DNA from: Palsa-504 sp963744005
Lineage (GTDB): Bacteria > Actinomycetota > Actinomycetes > Streptosporangiales > Streptosporangiaceae
Reading direction: 5' to 3'
NCBI GenBank assembly: GCA_963744005.1
Contig: CAVURU010000003.1
Coordinates: 2,790,001-2,854,000, forward strand
DNA: 64,000 nt
The notes beneath the pieces are model-generated. The model had not been told where the DNA came from. It saw only the letters and a program-made list of their open reading frames with translations, and did no database searches. Below, one piece after another: positions 8,785 to 18,749 of this stretch. The position numbers were made by a program, and so were the translations under genes. Within the stretch, counting starts at the first letter, position 1. The number at the start of each line of letters is the position of its first letter.

Positions 8785-8814
8785 GCCGTCACCGGCCGGG
8801 GGCCCGGTGACGGC
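8785..8814. terminator. bidirectional hairpin between convergent genes
   Basis: GCCGTCACCGG at 8785-8795 pairs perfectly with CCGGTGACGGC at 8804-8814 across an 8-nt loop. It sits between the plus-strand secreted protein gene (ends 8770) and minus-strand rlmB (ends 8818). There is no T-run, which is usual for high-GC actinobacterial terminators. Confidence 0.75.
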
Positions 8815-8817
8815 GTC

Positions 8818-9848
8818 TTACGCGCTCTGGGACCGGATGGTGGCCACCTCGTACAGCGCGATGCTGGTGGCGATGCCGGCGTTCAGCGACTCGGTGGCGT
8901 CCGCGATCGGGATCCGGACGAGCACGTCGCAGGTCTGGGCCACGATCCGGGACAGGCCCCGCCCCTCGGACCCGGTGACCAGCACCAGCGGGGAGGTGGC
9001 CAGGTCGAGGTCGCGGATCTCCGCGTCGCCCGACCCGTCCAGCCCGGCCACGAAGACACCGGCGTCCCGGTAGGACTGCAGGGCGCGGGTCAGGTTGGTG
9101 GCCCGGGCCACCGGGAGGCGGGCCAGCGCGCCGGCCGATGCCTTCCAGGCGCCCGCGGTCACGCCCGCGCTGCGGCGGGCGGGCACCACCACGCCGTGGC
9201 CGCCGAAGGCGGCGGCCGAGCGGACCACGGCGCCGAGGTTGCGCGGGTCGGTCACGCCGTCCAGGGCGACGATGAGCGGGTCGGCCCCGGCGTCGGCCGC
9301 CCGGGCCAGCAGGTCGTCGGGGTGCGCGTACTCATACGGCCGCACCCGCAGGGCCAGGCCCTGGTGCAGCGCGCCGCCGGTGAGCCGGTCCAGCTCGGCC
9401 ACGCCGGCCTCGAGCACCGGGATGTTGCGGCCGGCGGCCAGCTCGATGGCCTCGGTGACCCGGTCGTCGCGGGCCGTCCGGGCCCCGACGTACAGGACCG
9501 CGGCGGGCATGCTGGCCCGCAGCGACTCAACCACCGAATTACGGCCGGCCACGAACTCGGCGGCATCGCCCGCGCCGCGCGGCGCCCGGCCGCGGCCCGC
9601 GGGGCCAGCGTCCGCGTTATCGGCCCGGGCCGTGCGGTCGCGGGACCCGCCGCCCCGGGAGCCTGCGGTCGGCGCGGCGGCGCGCTTGGCGGCCGGGTGG
9701 CCGGGGCGCATGGCGGCGGGCGGCGTCGGGCCCTTGCCCTCGAGCTTGTGGCGGCCGTACCCGCCGGTGCCCGGGCGGGGCTTGCCGGACTTGGTGCGGC
9801 CCGACCCGGGGGTGTTGGCCCGGCGGTTACGCGATCCGTCGTTTCCGC

Positions 9849-9852
<4 letters not shown>
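8818..9852 (-). CDS. rlmB: SpoU-family 23S rRNA (guanosine-2'-O-)-methyltransferase
   Basis: 344 residues. The first 90 residues are Gly/Arg/Lys/Pro-rich and probably disordered. A substrate-binding domain follows (GRNSVVESLRA onward), and then the SpoU knot methyltransferase with DPRNLGAVVRSAAAFG, LVTGSEGRGLSRI and the C-terminal IPIADATESLNAGIATSIALYE, which are motifs 1-3 of the family. The enzyme methylates the ribose of a guanosine in 23S rRNA (G2251 in E. coli). The ATG overlaps the cysS stop by 4 bases, so it is the last gene of the carD-ispF-cysS-rlmB run. Confidence 0.93.
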
Positions 9853-11273
<1,421 letters not shown>

Positions 11274-11296
11274 GGAGTCAAGGCTAAGGGATACGT

Positions 11297-11791
11297 TCAG
11301 TGCCCGGAGAACGTCGGGACAAGCAGGGCGGTGGCGATGGCCGCGATGCCCTCGCCGCGGCCGGTCAGGCCGAGGCCGTCGGTGGTGGTGGCGGACAGGC
11401 TGACCGGGGCGCCGGACAGCGCCTCGGACAGCACCTTCTCGGCCTCGCCGCGGCGTGGGGCGAGTTTGGGCCGGTTGCCGATGACCTGGACAGCCACGTT
11501 GCCGACGGTGAACCCGGCCTCGGTGACCAGCCGCAGCGTCTCGGCCAGCAGCGCGGTGCCGGGCGCCCCGGCCCACTGCGGGGCCGAGGTGCCGAAGTTC
11601 TGGCCCAGGTCGCCCAGCCCGGCCGCCGACAGCAGCGCGTCACAGGCGGCGTGCGCCGCGGCGTCCCCGTCGGAATGGCCGGTCAGGCCCGGTTCACCCG
11701 GCCAGAACAGGCCGGCCAGGTGCAGTTCACGCGACGCGCTCAGCGGGTGTACGTCGACTCCCACCCCGACACGCGGAAGATAAGTTGGCAA
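11297..11791 (-). CDS. ispF: 2-C-methyl-D-erythritol 2,4-cyclodiphosphate synthase
   Basis: 164 residues. VGVGVDVHPL near the N-terminus carries the metal ligands Asp and His, HSDGDAAAHAACDALL is the second signature, and TTTDGLGLTGRGEGIAAIA closes the fold. This is the MEP-pathway enzyme making the cyclic diphosphate in isoprenoid synthesis. The start is uncertain: the TTG at 11791 has GAGGT just upstream, and a GTG at 11772 is possible. Either start lies inside the 3' end of carD. In most actinobacteria ispD lies between carD and ispF; it is absent here. Confidence 0.9.
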   Translation of the reverse strand: MPTYLPRVGVGVDVHPLSASRELHLAGLFWPGEPGLTGHSDGDAAAHAACDALLSAAGLGDLGQNFGTSAPQWAGAPGTALLAETLRLVTEAGFTVGNVAVQVIGNRPKLAPRRGEAEKVLSEALSGAPVSLSATTTDGLGLTGRGEGIAAIATALLVPTFSGH

Positions 11792-12263
11792 GGACCTCGT
11801 CGAGCAGCGCCTCGGCCTTGTCCTCGTTGGTCTTCTCGGCCAGCGCGAGCTCGCTGACCAGGATCTGCCGGGCCTTGGCCAGCATCCGCTTCTCACCCGC
11901 GGACAGGCCGCGCTCGCGGTCCCGCCGCCACAGGTCGCGGACGACCTCGGCCACCTTGTTCACGTCACCGGAGGCGAGCTTCTCCAGGTTGGCCTTGTAC
12001 CGCCGGGACCAGTTGGTCGGCTCCTCGGTATGCGGCGCGCGGAGCACTTCAAAGACCCGCTCCAGCCCTTCGGCGCCTACGACATCCCGGACGCCTACCA
12101 GCTCGGCATTGTCTGCGGGAACCCGTACCGTCAGGTCACCCTTATCGACCTTGAGGACCAGATAGGTCCTATCCTCACCCTTGATGGTGCGAGTCTCGAC
12201 CGCTTCGATCCGGGCAGCCCCGTGATGGGGATAGACAACGGTATCGCCGACGTTGAAAGACAT
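11727..12263 (-). CDS. carD: CarD-family RNA polymerase-binding transcription factor
   Basis: 178 residues. FNVGDTVVYPHHGAARIEAV and KGEDRTYLVLKV form the N-terminal polymerase-interacting Tudor-like domain, and PTNWSRRYKANLEKLASGD with the helices after it form the DNA-binding part that stabilises open complexes. The ATG at 12263 begins the typical MSFNVGD. Homologues usually stop near ALLDEVLA; this one runs on for about 19 residues (starting NLSSACRGG) through the start of ispF, so the tail looks acquired. A rare TTA codon falls in that tail. Confidence 0.93.
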   Translation of the reverse strand: MSFNVGDTVVYPHHGAARIEAVETRTIKGEDRTYLVLKVDKGDLTVRVPADNAELVGVRDVVGAEGLERVFEVLRAPHTEEPTNWSRRYKANLEKLASGDVNKVAEVVRDLWRRDRERGLSAGEKRMLAKARQILVSELALAEKTNEDKAEALLDEVLANLSSACRGGSRRTPAERVA

Positions 12264-12392
12264 GTGGCAAGTACCCCTTCCGCTGAAGGCCAGCTTACCA
12301 CGCCGGGGGGAGTCGATAAACCGTCGCTGGCGGTAAATATGCAGGTCAGTACGCCATTGACCGGGTCGCGCCCACAACCTTCAACGGGCCGC

Positions 12393-12436
12393 GCCTAGCT
12401 AGGCACCGCCACGGGAAGACTTCCGGTGTGGTCTTC
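12393..12436. promoter_or_regulatory. palindrome and inverted repeat in the divergent carD / membrane-protein intergenic region
   Basis: GCCTAGCTAGGC at 12393-12404 is a perfect 12-bp palindrome. GAAGAC at 12415-12420 pairs with GTCTTC at 12431-12436 over a 10-nt spacer. Both lie in the 270-base divergent region between carD and the gene at 12534 and may act as operators for either. No regulator is identified. Confidence 0.35.
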
Positions 12437-12533
12437 AGTCTACTCCAGGCCCCGGGGAGGGCCCGGTATGCGCAGTCCTTTCGCAGGGTGATACTTGGAG
12501 AGGTAGGGTCCCATTCGCGCCGGGAGGTGACCG

Positions 12534-13051
12534 GTGAATCCTGGCGGCGGGTCAGGGCGGGAGGAGCCTCCGCTCGACATCCAGGTTCCGGATGACGCGC
12601 GCGAGCTCGCCCGTGACGTTCTCGCGTACCACCGGGAGCAGCGCGCCCGGCGGCGCCGGAACCGGCTGCAGAAGCTGGCCGCTCCGTTCAACGGGCGGGG
12701 CACGATCATGCCCCTGGTGGCCAGCGTGCTGGCCGTGTGCCTGGTAGCCGGGGCGATGCTGTCGGTGGCGACGTTCGGCCCGTCCACGGCGCCTGGGACG
12801 CGCCCAGCGGCCAGCGCCACGACGTCGCGGTCGGCGACGGCCAGCAGCAATACGGCGAGCACCAGCACAGCGAGCACCAGCCCGACGGCGCCGAGCCCGT
12901 CGGGGGAAGCAAGCCGGCGGCCAGCGGGTCAGCGACGGGCCAGGCGGCTGCGGCGGGGACGGGGGCCAGCCCATCGGGGTCGGCGAACTCGCCAGCCGGA
13001 GCGGCGGCATCGGCCCGGGTCTCGGGCGCAGTCTCGGCCGGAGCTCCCTGA
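12534..13051 (+). pseudogene. single-pass membrane protein with Ser/Ala-rich tail, interrupted by a frameshift
   Basis: A GTG at 12534 follows GGGAGG at good spacing. Residues 1-45 are charged and cytoplasmic, LPLVASVLAVCLVAGAMLSVATF-like residues around 62-82 form one membrane helix, and a Thr/Ser/Ala-rich outer tail follows. At GGGGG (12902-12906) the reading frame turns into Arg-rich nonsense, while the frame one step away continues the Ser/Ala/Gly tail to a TGA at 13049. Adding one G restores a single 173-residue protein. The family is an uncharacterised actinobacterial one near phosphate-type two-component genes. It may be intact in the cell if the indel is a sequencing error. Confidence 0.7.
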
Positions 13052-13142
13052 GCGTCTGGGGCTGGGGCTCCCTGAGTGTCTGGGGCTGAGGTTGCCTGAC
13101 GGCCTGGGCCGGGATTCGCTGACGGCCTGGGCCTGGGTTTCG
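13048..13142. repeat. four degenerate 23-24 bp tandem units
   Basis: Units start at 13048, 13072, 13096 and 13119, each opening CTGA(C/G) and containing CTGGG; a fifth start, CTGACCGGCTG, begins at 13143. The first pair and the second pair are most alike internally, suggesting two rounds of duplication. The repeat begins on the stop codon of the preceding gene and ends about 90 bases before the next start. Confidence 0.7.
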
Positions 13143-13231
13143 CTGACCGGCTGCAGACCCCGTGTCACCTCCTGGTCGCGTGCCCGCTACGATTCTTCCG
13201 ATCCGTGGGAGTGAACCGAGGAGGGCGCCAC

Positions 13232-13926
13232 GTGACCCGCTGGACCCGTCGCCTGCTGATAGGCGCGATCGCGATCATGGTCCCGGTGCTGGCCGGCTGC
13301 GAGGCCGGGCAGGACGCGCCCACGCTGGACTTCCACCCGGCCAGCTTCGGGCTCTCGACAACGGTCAACGGCATCGGCGTCAGCAATGCGTTCGTGCTCG
13401 GGCCGGGCCTGGACACTGAGCTGGTCCGCGGTGACCAGGCTGGGGTGTTCATGGCCTTGTCCACGCAGAACAGCGGGGACAAGCTGCTGTCGGCCTCGGC
13501 GCCGGGAACGGCCCGCTCGGTGACGCTGGTCAACGGCCCGGTCGAGCTCGCGCCCGGCGCGCTGGTGAACATGAGCGGGCCGACGCCCGAGATCGTGCTG
13601 AACGGGCTCATCAGGGGCCTGGACGGCGGGGAGACAGTGTTCCTGGTGCTCAACTTCGCCAGCGCCGGGATCGTGACGCTGAACGTGCCGGTCGAGCCGG
13701 CCGCGTACGAGTACGCCACCTTCTCCCCGCCCGCGCCGTCGCGTCGGCGTCCGCGTCGGCCACGCGCAAGGCCAAGGCGAGCAGCAGCGCGAGTCCGAGT
13801 TCCAGTGCCAGCTCTGGGGCCAGTTCGGCGGCTTCGCCTGCGGTGTCCGGTACCGCCTCGGCCACCCCGTCGCCCACCGCCTCGGCCACGCCGTTACGGG
13901 CCCGGAGCAGGCGCCACGGCCGTTAG
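13232..13926 (+). pseudogene. lipoprotein with Ser/Ala-rich tail, interrupted by a frameshift
   Basis: The GTG at 13232 has GAGGAGG 7 bases upstream. The signal peptide ends in the lipobox VLAGC, with Cys at residue 20. The mature domain resembles PCuAC-like copper-chaperone or DUF461 lipoproteins of actinobacteria (ALSTQNSGDKLL, LNGLIRGLDGGETVFLVLNF) but lacks an obvious Met/His copper motif. After EYATFSPPAP the frame becomes Arg/Pro-rich; the neighbouring frame gives VASASASATRKAK and a Ser/Ala tail to the TAG at 13924. One missing base in the C-rich run 13725-13732 explains it. Confidence 0.72.
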
Positions 13927-13938
13927 GCGGCCAGGCCG

Positions 13939-14625
13939 TCAGGCGACTGACTCGAACTTGTAGCCCAGGCCGCGCACAGTGACGATGTGCTGCGGGTGCG
14001 CCGGGTTGGCCTCGATCTTGGCCCGCAGCCGCTTGATGTGCACGTCGAGCGTCTTGGTGTCGCCGACGTAGTCGGCCCCCCAGACGCGGTCGATGAGCTG
14101 CATCCGGGTCAGCACCCGGTCGGCGTTGCGGAGCAGCACCTGGAGCAGCTCGAACTCCTTGAGGGGCAGCTGGACGGTGCCGCCGCGGACGGTGACCACG
14201 TGCCGGTCCACGTCCATCCGGACCGGCCCGGACTCCAGGGCCGACTCGGCCACGTCCTCCGGCTCGCCGCGGCGGCGGAGCACGGCGCGCATCCGGGCGA
14301 CCAGCTCGCGGGAGGAGAACGGCTTGGTCACGTAGTCGTCGGCGCCCAGCTCCAGCCCGACGACCTTGTCGATCTCGCTGTCCTTGGCGGTGAGCATGAT
14401 GACCGGCACGTTGGACTTCTCCCGCAGCGTCCGGCAGACCTCGCTGCCAGGCAGGCCGGGCAGCATCAGGTCGAGCAGGACGAGGTCGGCGCCGGTGCGG
14501 TCGAAGGTGTCGAGGGCGTCGGGGCCGGTGGCGCACACCGCCACCTCGAAGCCCTCCTTGCGCAGCAGGTAGGAGATGGCGTCGCTGAACGAGTCCTCGT
14601 CCTCTACCACCAGTACACGAGTCAC
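13939..14625 (-). CDS. regX3: OmpR/PhoB-family response regulator (RegX3/PhoP-like)
   Basis: 228 residues. The receiver domain has the acidic pair in VEDED, the phosphoacceptor Asp52 in LLDLMLPG and Lys101 in VTKPF. The C-terminal winged helix includes LPLKEFELLQVLLRNADRVLTRMQLIDRVWG and TLDVHIKRLRAKIE. The gene overlaps the partner kinase by 4 bases. The pair matches the actinobacterial phosphate-starvation system called SenX3-RegX3 or PhoR-PhoP. The name rests on sequence type and neighbours (gpm, mshA), not on proof of function. Confidence 0.88.
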   Translation of the reverse strand: MTRVLVVEDEDSFSDAISYLLRKEGFEVAVCATGPDALDTFDRTGADLVLLDLMLPGLPGSEVCRTLREKSNVPVIMLTAKDSEIDKVVGLELGADDYVTKPFSSRELVARMRAVLRRRGEPEDVAESALESGPVRMDVDRHVVTVRGGTVQLPLKEFELLQVLLRNADRVLTRMQLIDRVWGADYVGDTKTLDVHIKRLRAKIEANPAHPQHIVTVRGLGYKFESVA

Positions 14626-15746
14626 TTGAGTCCCTCCTGGGGCTCGTGGGAGTTCCGCAGCGGGATGAACAACGTGAACGTCGACCCGGTCCCCTCGATG
14701 CTGCGCACCGTGACCCGGCCGGCGTGGGCAAGCATCACGTGCTTGACGATGGCCAGGCCGAGGCCGGTGCCGCCGGTGGCACGCGAGCGGGCCGGATCGA
14801 CCCGGTAGAAACGCTCGAAGATCCGCTCCAGGTCGCGCTCCGGGATGCCGATGCCCTGGTCGGCCACGCTGAGCTCGGCGTAGCCGTCGGAGCGCTTGAG
14901 GGTGATGACCACGCGGGTCCGCTCCGGGCTGTAGGCCACGGCGTTCTCGAGCAGGTTGCGCAGCGCGGTGACCAGCAGGTCCTCGTCGCCCAGCACGGAC
15001 AGGCCGTGATCGCCGGCGGACTGCAGGGTGATGCCCCGGGCGTTGGCCTTCATCCGGCAGCGGTCCAGGGCCTCGACCACGATCATGTCCAGCTCGACCG
15101 GGATCGGGTCGGGCACCGGCTCGACGGCCTGGACCCGGGACAAGGTGATCAGGTCCTGGACCAGGTTGGTCAGCCGCTGCGCCTCCTGGCGCATCTTGCC
15201 CGCGAAGCGGCGGACCGCCTCGGCGTCGTCGGCCGCGTCCTCGATCGTCTCGGCCAGCAGGGCCAGCGCGCCGACCGGGGTCTTCAGCTCATGGCTGGTG
15301 TTGGCCACGAAGTCGCGCTTGACCTCGTCCACCCGGCGGCTCTCGGTCTGGTCCTCGGCCAGGACCAGGACGAGCCCGCCGCCGCCGACGGTGGCGCCGA
15401 GCGGCGCGACCCGGACGGCGAAGCTGGTGCTGCGGCCGCCGAAGCGGGGCACCGGCACCTCGAACTCGCCCTCCCGGATCTCGCCGTCCCGGCGGACCTG
15501 CCGGGCCAGCGCGGCCAGCTCGGTGACCATGAGCCGGTCCCCCTTGACCAGGCCGAACGAGCGGGCCGCGGCGCTGGCGCGCAGCACCCGGTCATTGCTG
15601 TCCAGGACCACGGCCGAGGAGGAGAGCACGGACAGGACCGAGGCGATGCCGGCCGGCAGCCGGCCGGGCCGGGGCTGATGAGCCGTGCGGAGCCGGGGGC
15701 TGCGCGGCTGGCGCGCGGCCCCGCTCCTGGTCGCCCTTATCGCCAT
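14622..15746 (-). CDS. senX3: sensor histidine kinase (SenX3/PhoR-like) without a visible membrane segment
   Basis: About 374 residues from the ATG at 15746 (a GTG at 15773 is also possible). A PAS-like region begins at LPAGIASVLSVLSSSAVVLD. The H-box is VANTSHELKTPVGAL, the N-box LLENAVAYSPERT, and the G-boxes DQGIGIPERD and GGTGLGLAIVKH. Homologues start with one or two membrane helices before the PAS region. Here the 25-30 residues upstream are Arg/Pro-rich and no frame supplies a hydrophobic helix, so the N-terminus is degenerate, missing or truly soluble. It is followed by the response regulator with a 4-base overlap. Confidence 0.85.
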   Translation of the reverse strand: MAIRATRSGAARQPRSPRLRTAHQPRPGRLPAGIASVLSVLSSSAVVLDSNDRVLRASAAARSFGLVKGDRLMVTELAALARQVRRDGEIREGEFEVPVPRFGGRSTSFAVRVAPLGATVGGGGLVLVLAEDQTESRRVDEVKRDFVANTSHELKTPVGALALLAETIEDAADDAEAVRRFAGKMRQEAQRLTNLVQDLITLSRVQAVEPVPDPIPVELDMIVVEALDRCRMKANARGITLQSAGDHGLSVLGDEDLLVTALRNLLENAVAYSPERTRVVITLKRSDGYAELSVADQGIGIPERDLERIFERFYRVDPARSRATGGTGLGLAIVKHVMLAHAGRVTVRSIEGTGSTFTLFIPLRNSHEPQEGLK

Positions 15747-15952
15747 GCGGCCGACTGGGTTCGCGCAGGCCACGGGCGTGAACGGGGAAAACTCACAGCC
15801 TCAATGGTATGCGGTGGCCCTTGGCCCGGGACAGCCGGGCGGGGGCTTCCCAGACGATATTTGCCGGTTGTTCACTTCGCGGACAATCGCCGGCAACGCC
15901 CGTTTTATCGGCTTCTACCGGCCGTTACGGGCCGTTCCGGCTGGCCGGCGAG
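15747..15952. promoter_or_regulatory. intergenic region between gpm and senX3 with two GTTCAC motifs
   Basis: About 200 bases without a gene. GTTCAC occurs at 15870-15875 on the plus strand and at 15778-15783 on the minus strand. GTTCACC-type direct repeats are the PhoP box of Streptomyces, but here each is a single unit with poor second repeats, so autoregulation is only a weak suggestion. Confidence 0.25.
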
Positions 15953-16705
15953 TCAGCGGCCCTGGTTCTTGACCGCCTCGGCCGCCTCGGCCGCGGCGTC
16001 GGGGTCCAGGTAGCGGCCGCCGGCCACGGTGGGCCGGAAGGTCTCGTCGAGCTCGTAGACGAGCGGGATGCCGGTCGGGATGTTCAGCTCGGCGATGGCC
16101 TGGTCGCTGACCTGGTCCAGGTGCTTGACCAGGGCGCGCAGCGAGTTGCCGTGGGCCACGATCAGGACGGTGCCGTCCTGGCCGGCCCGGCCCAGGTCCG
16201 GGACGACCGCGTCGTACCAGTACGGCAGGAAGCGGCCCAGCACGTCCTTCAGGCACTCGGTCCGCGGCCGGGCCTCGGGGGGCAGGGCGGCGTAGCGCGG
16301 GTCATCGGCCTGGGACAGCGGGTCGCCGTCGGGCATGGGCGGCGGCGGCACGTCGTAGGAGCGGCGCCACAGCATGAACTGCTCGTCGCCGAACTCCTTC
16401 CTGACGGCCGTCTTGTCCTTGCCCTGCAGCGCGCCGTAGTGCCGCTCGTTCAGCCGCCAGGAGCGGCGGACCGGCAGCCACAGCAGGCCCGCCTCGTGCA
16501 GCGCGTAGTGCGCGGTCTGGATGGCCCGGGTCAGCACCGAGGTGTGCACGGCCTGCGGTCGCAGGCCCGACTCGGCCAGCAGCCGGCCCGCGGCGGTGGC
16601 CTCCTGGACGCCCACCTCGGACAGGGCCACGTCCACCCAGCCGGTGAACAGTCCCTTGGAGTTCCACTCGCTCTCGCCGTGCCGCAGCAGCACCAGGGTC
16701 TTCAT
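15953..16705 (-). CDS. gpmA: 2,3-bisphosphoglycerate-dependent phosphoglycerate mutase
   Basis: 250 residues, typical length. The N-terminal LVLLRHGESEWN carries the phosphohistidine (His9) and the Arg before it. GWVDVALSEVG, RRSWRLNERHYGALQG and the second catalytic His in VLIVAHGNSLRALV are all present. It interconverts 3- and 2-phosphoglycerate in glycolysis. It is divergent from mshA, with only 52 bases between the two starts, so their promoters must overlap. Confidence 0.95.
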   Translation of the reverse strand: MKTLVLLRHGESEWNSKGLFTGWVDVALSEVGVQEATAAGRLLAESGLRPQAVHTSVLTRAIQTAHYALHEAGLLWLPVRRSWRLNERHYGALQGKDKTAVRKEFGDEQFMLWRRSYDVPPPPMPDGDPLSQADDPRYAALPPEARPRTECLKDVLGRFLPYWYDAVVPDLGRAGQDGTVLIVAHGNSLRALVKHLDQVSDQAIAELNIPTGIPLVYELDETFRPTVAGGRYLDPDAAAEAAEAVKNQGR

Positions 16706-16757
16706 GCGGTCCAGAATATCGGGGAACAGCCGCCGGCCCTACGCGGTTGGACAGAGC

Positions 16758-18095
16758 GTGCAGCGAACCAGTCCCCGTCGCATCGCGACGATCAGCCTGC
16801 ACACCTCTCCCTTGGACCAGCCGGGTACCGGTGACGCCGGTGGCCTCAACGTTTACGTGGTCGAGGTGTCCAAGCGCCTGGCCGAGCGGGGCATCGAGGT
16901 CGAGATCTTCACCCGGGCGGTATGCCCGGACACGCCGCCGACGGTCGAGCTGGCTCCCGGCGTCCTGGTCCGCAACGTGGTGGCCGGCCCGTTCGAGGAA
17001 CTCGACAAGAACGCCCTGGCCGGGCAGATCTGCGAGTTCACCTTCGGGGTGCTGCGCACCGAGGCCGACTTCGCGCCCGGCCGGTATGACCTGCTGCATT
17101 CGCACTACTGGCTGTCCGGCCAGGTGGCCGCCGTGGCCGCGCGCCGCTGGGGCGTGCCGCTGGTGCAGTCCATGCACACCCTGGGCAAGGTGAAGAACCT
17201 GGCCCTGGCCGACGGCGACGACGCCGAGCCGGCCGCCCGGATCCGGGGCGAGGCCGAGGTGGTGGCGGCGGCCGACCGGCTGGTGGCCAACACGGCCGAG
17301 GAGGCCCGGCAGCTGATCGAGCTGTACGGCGCCGACCCGCGGCGGGTGGCCACGGTGAACCCAGGGGTGGACCTGTCGGTGTTCCGCCCGGCCCCGCGGC
17401 CCGCCGAGGTCCGGCAGCGGCTCGGCCTGCGGCCGGACGCGGTGGTGCTGGCCTTCGCGGGCCGGATCCAGCCGCTCAAGGGCCCGGACGTGGTCTTGCG
17501 GGCCGCGGCCGAGCTGCTCCGGGTGCGTCCCGAGCTGGCCCGACGGCTGACGGTGGTCATCGTGGGCGGCCCGAGCGGATCGGAGGTGGGCGCCCCGGGA
17601 CGGCTGGCCGGCATGGCCCGCCAGCTGGGCATCGCAGACCAGGTACGGCTCGAGCCGCCGTGCCCGCAGCCGGAACTGGCCGACTGGTACCGGGCCGCTG
17701 ACCTGGTTCTCGTGCCGTCGCACTCCGAATCGTTCGGCCTGGTCGCGCTGGAGGCTCAGGCCTGCGGCACGCCGGTGGTGGCCGCCTCGGTGGGCGGCCT
17801 GCGCACGGCGGTCCGGGACGGGCACTCGGGCGTCCTGGTCGACGGGCACGACCCCGCGCAGTGGGCCAAGGTGCTGGCCGGCGTGCTGGAAGCGCCCGGC
17901 CAGCTGGAGACGCTGGCCAAGGGGGCGCGGGAGCACGCGTCCGGGTTCGGCTGGCCGACCACGGCCTGCCGGCTGACCGAGGTGTACGCCGACGCCCTGA
18001 GCTCGGTTAGGTACGATGCCCCCCTGAGCGAGCCGCGGCGCGAGAGGGAGGTGAAGCGGTTGCATCCCGCCGGAGCGACCGCAGCCCATGACTGA
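16758..18095 (+). CDS. mshA: D-inositol-3-phosphate glycosyltransferase (mycothiol synthesis)
   Basis: 445 residues, GT4 family. The N-terminal Rossmann half holds HTSPLDQPGTGDAGGLNVYV with the GG loop that binds the donor. The C-terminal half holds GRIQPLKGPDVVLRA and the E-x7-E signature HSESFGLVALEAQ with GGLRTAV after it. It transfers GlcNAc from UDP-GlcNAc to inositol 3-phosphate, the first step to mycothiol. The GTG at 16758 is the start that does not run into gpm. The 3' end overlaps the YbjN gene by 8 bases. Confidence 0.94.
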   Translation: MQRTSPRRIATISLHTSPLDQPGTGDAGGLNVYVVEVSKRLAERGIEVEIFTRAVCPDTPPTVELAPGVLVRNVVAGPFEELDKNALAGQICEFTFGVLRTEADFAPGRYDLLHSHYWLSGQVAAVAARRWGVPLVQSMHTLGKVKNLALADGDDAEPAARIRGEAEVVAAADRLVANTAEEARQLIELYGADPRRVATVNPGVDLSVFRPAPRPAEVRQRLGLRPDAVVLAFAGRIQPLKGPDVVLRAAAELLRVRPELARRLTVVIVGGPSGSEVGAPGRLAGMARQLGIADQVRLEPPCPQPELADWYRAADLVLVPSHSESFGLVALEAQACGTPVVAASVGGLRTAVRDGHSGVLVDGHDPAQWAKVLAGVLEAPGQLETLAKGAREHASGFGWPTTACRLTEVYADALSSVRYDAPLSEPRREREVKRLHPAGATAAHD

Positions 18096-18585
18096 CACGC
18101 AGACCGCCATCGCCGACGTCGAGGCCGCGCTGGCCGAGCTTGGCCTGGAGATCGAGACCTCGCGGCCCGGGGCCTACCTGATCAAGCTGCCGGGCACGCA
18201 CAAGCTGGCCACCATGGTCTGGCTCATCGTCGGTGAGCACAGCCTGTCGGTGGACGCGTTCTTCTGCCGGCAGCCCGATGAGAACCACGTCGGCTTCTAC
18301 CGGTACCTGCTGGAACTGAACCGCAGCACGTACGGGGTGCACTTCAGCCTGGACGCGGTGGGCGACGTCTACCTGACCGGCAAGCTGCCGCTGAGCGGGA
18401 CCTCCCCGGAGGAGATCGACCGGCTGCTGGGCAGCGTGCTGTCCTACGCGGACGACAACTTCGACACCGCGCTGGAGATCGGGTTCGCCTCGTCCATCCG
18501 GCGCGAGTGGGCCTGGCGGGTCAAGCGGGGCGAGAGCCTGGCCAACCTGCAGGCCTTCGCACGGTTCGCGGACCCCGACCGCTGA
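18088..18585 (+). CDS. YbjN-domain protein
   Basis: 165 residues. The sequence fits the YbjN / type III secretion chaperone-like fold: an N-terminal helix (IADVEAALAELGLEIE), mixed sheet (PGTHKLATMVWLIVGEHSLSVDAFF), and the YRYLLELNRSTYGVHFSLD helix-strand unit. The biochemical role is unknown. The gene overlaps mshA by 8 bases, an association conserved in actinobacteria, and so is likely co-transcribed with it. Confidence 0.88.
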   Translation: MTDTQTAIADVEAALAELGLEIETSRPGAYLIKLPGTHKLATMVWLIVGEHSLSVDAFFCRQPDENHVGFYRYLLELNRSTYGVHFSLDAVGDVYLTGKLPLSGTSPEEIDRLLGSVLSYADDNFDTALEIGFASSIRREWAWRVKRGESLANLQAFARFADPDR

Positions 18586-18749
18586 GGCTCGCCGCCGGGC
18601 TTTCACGTTTATCTGGGGCGGGTGGCATGGCCCGTTCGGCGGATTTATTGGTGTTTCGGGTGAGCCGGCGGAGGCCTTGACGCGCCGTGTGATGCAGTAG
18701 TTAGACCCTCGCCTATTCGGTAGCCCGCATAACGGGTAAATTTCTATTC

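Noticed and set aside
13187..14731. 514-codon open frame on the minus strand
   Set aside because: Shadow of regX3 in another frame plus antisense of the lipoprotein gene.
15778..15875. PhoP boxes in the gpm-senX3 gap
   Set aside because: Only single GTTCAC units on opposite strands; true boxes need direct repeats 11 bases apart.
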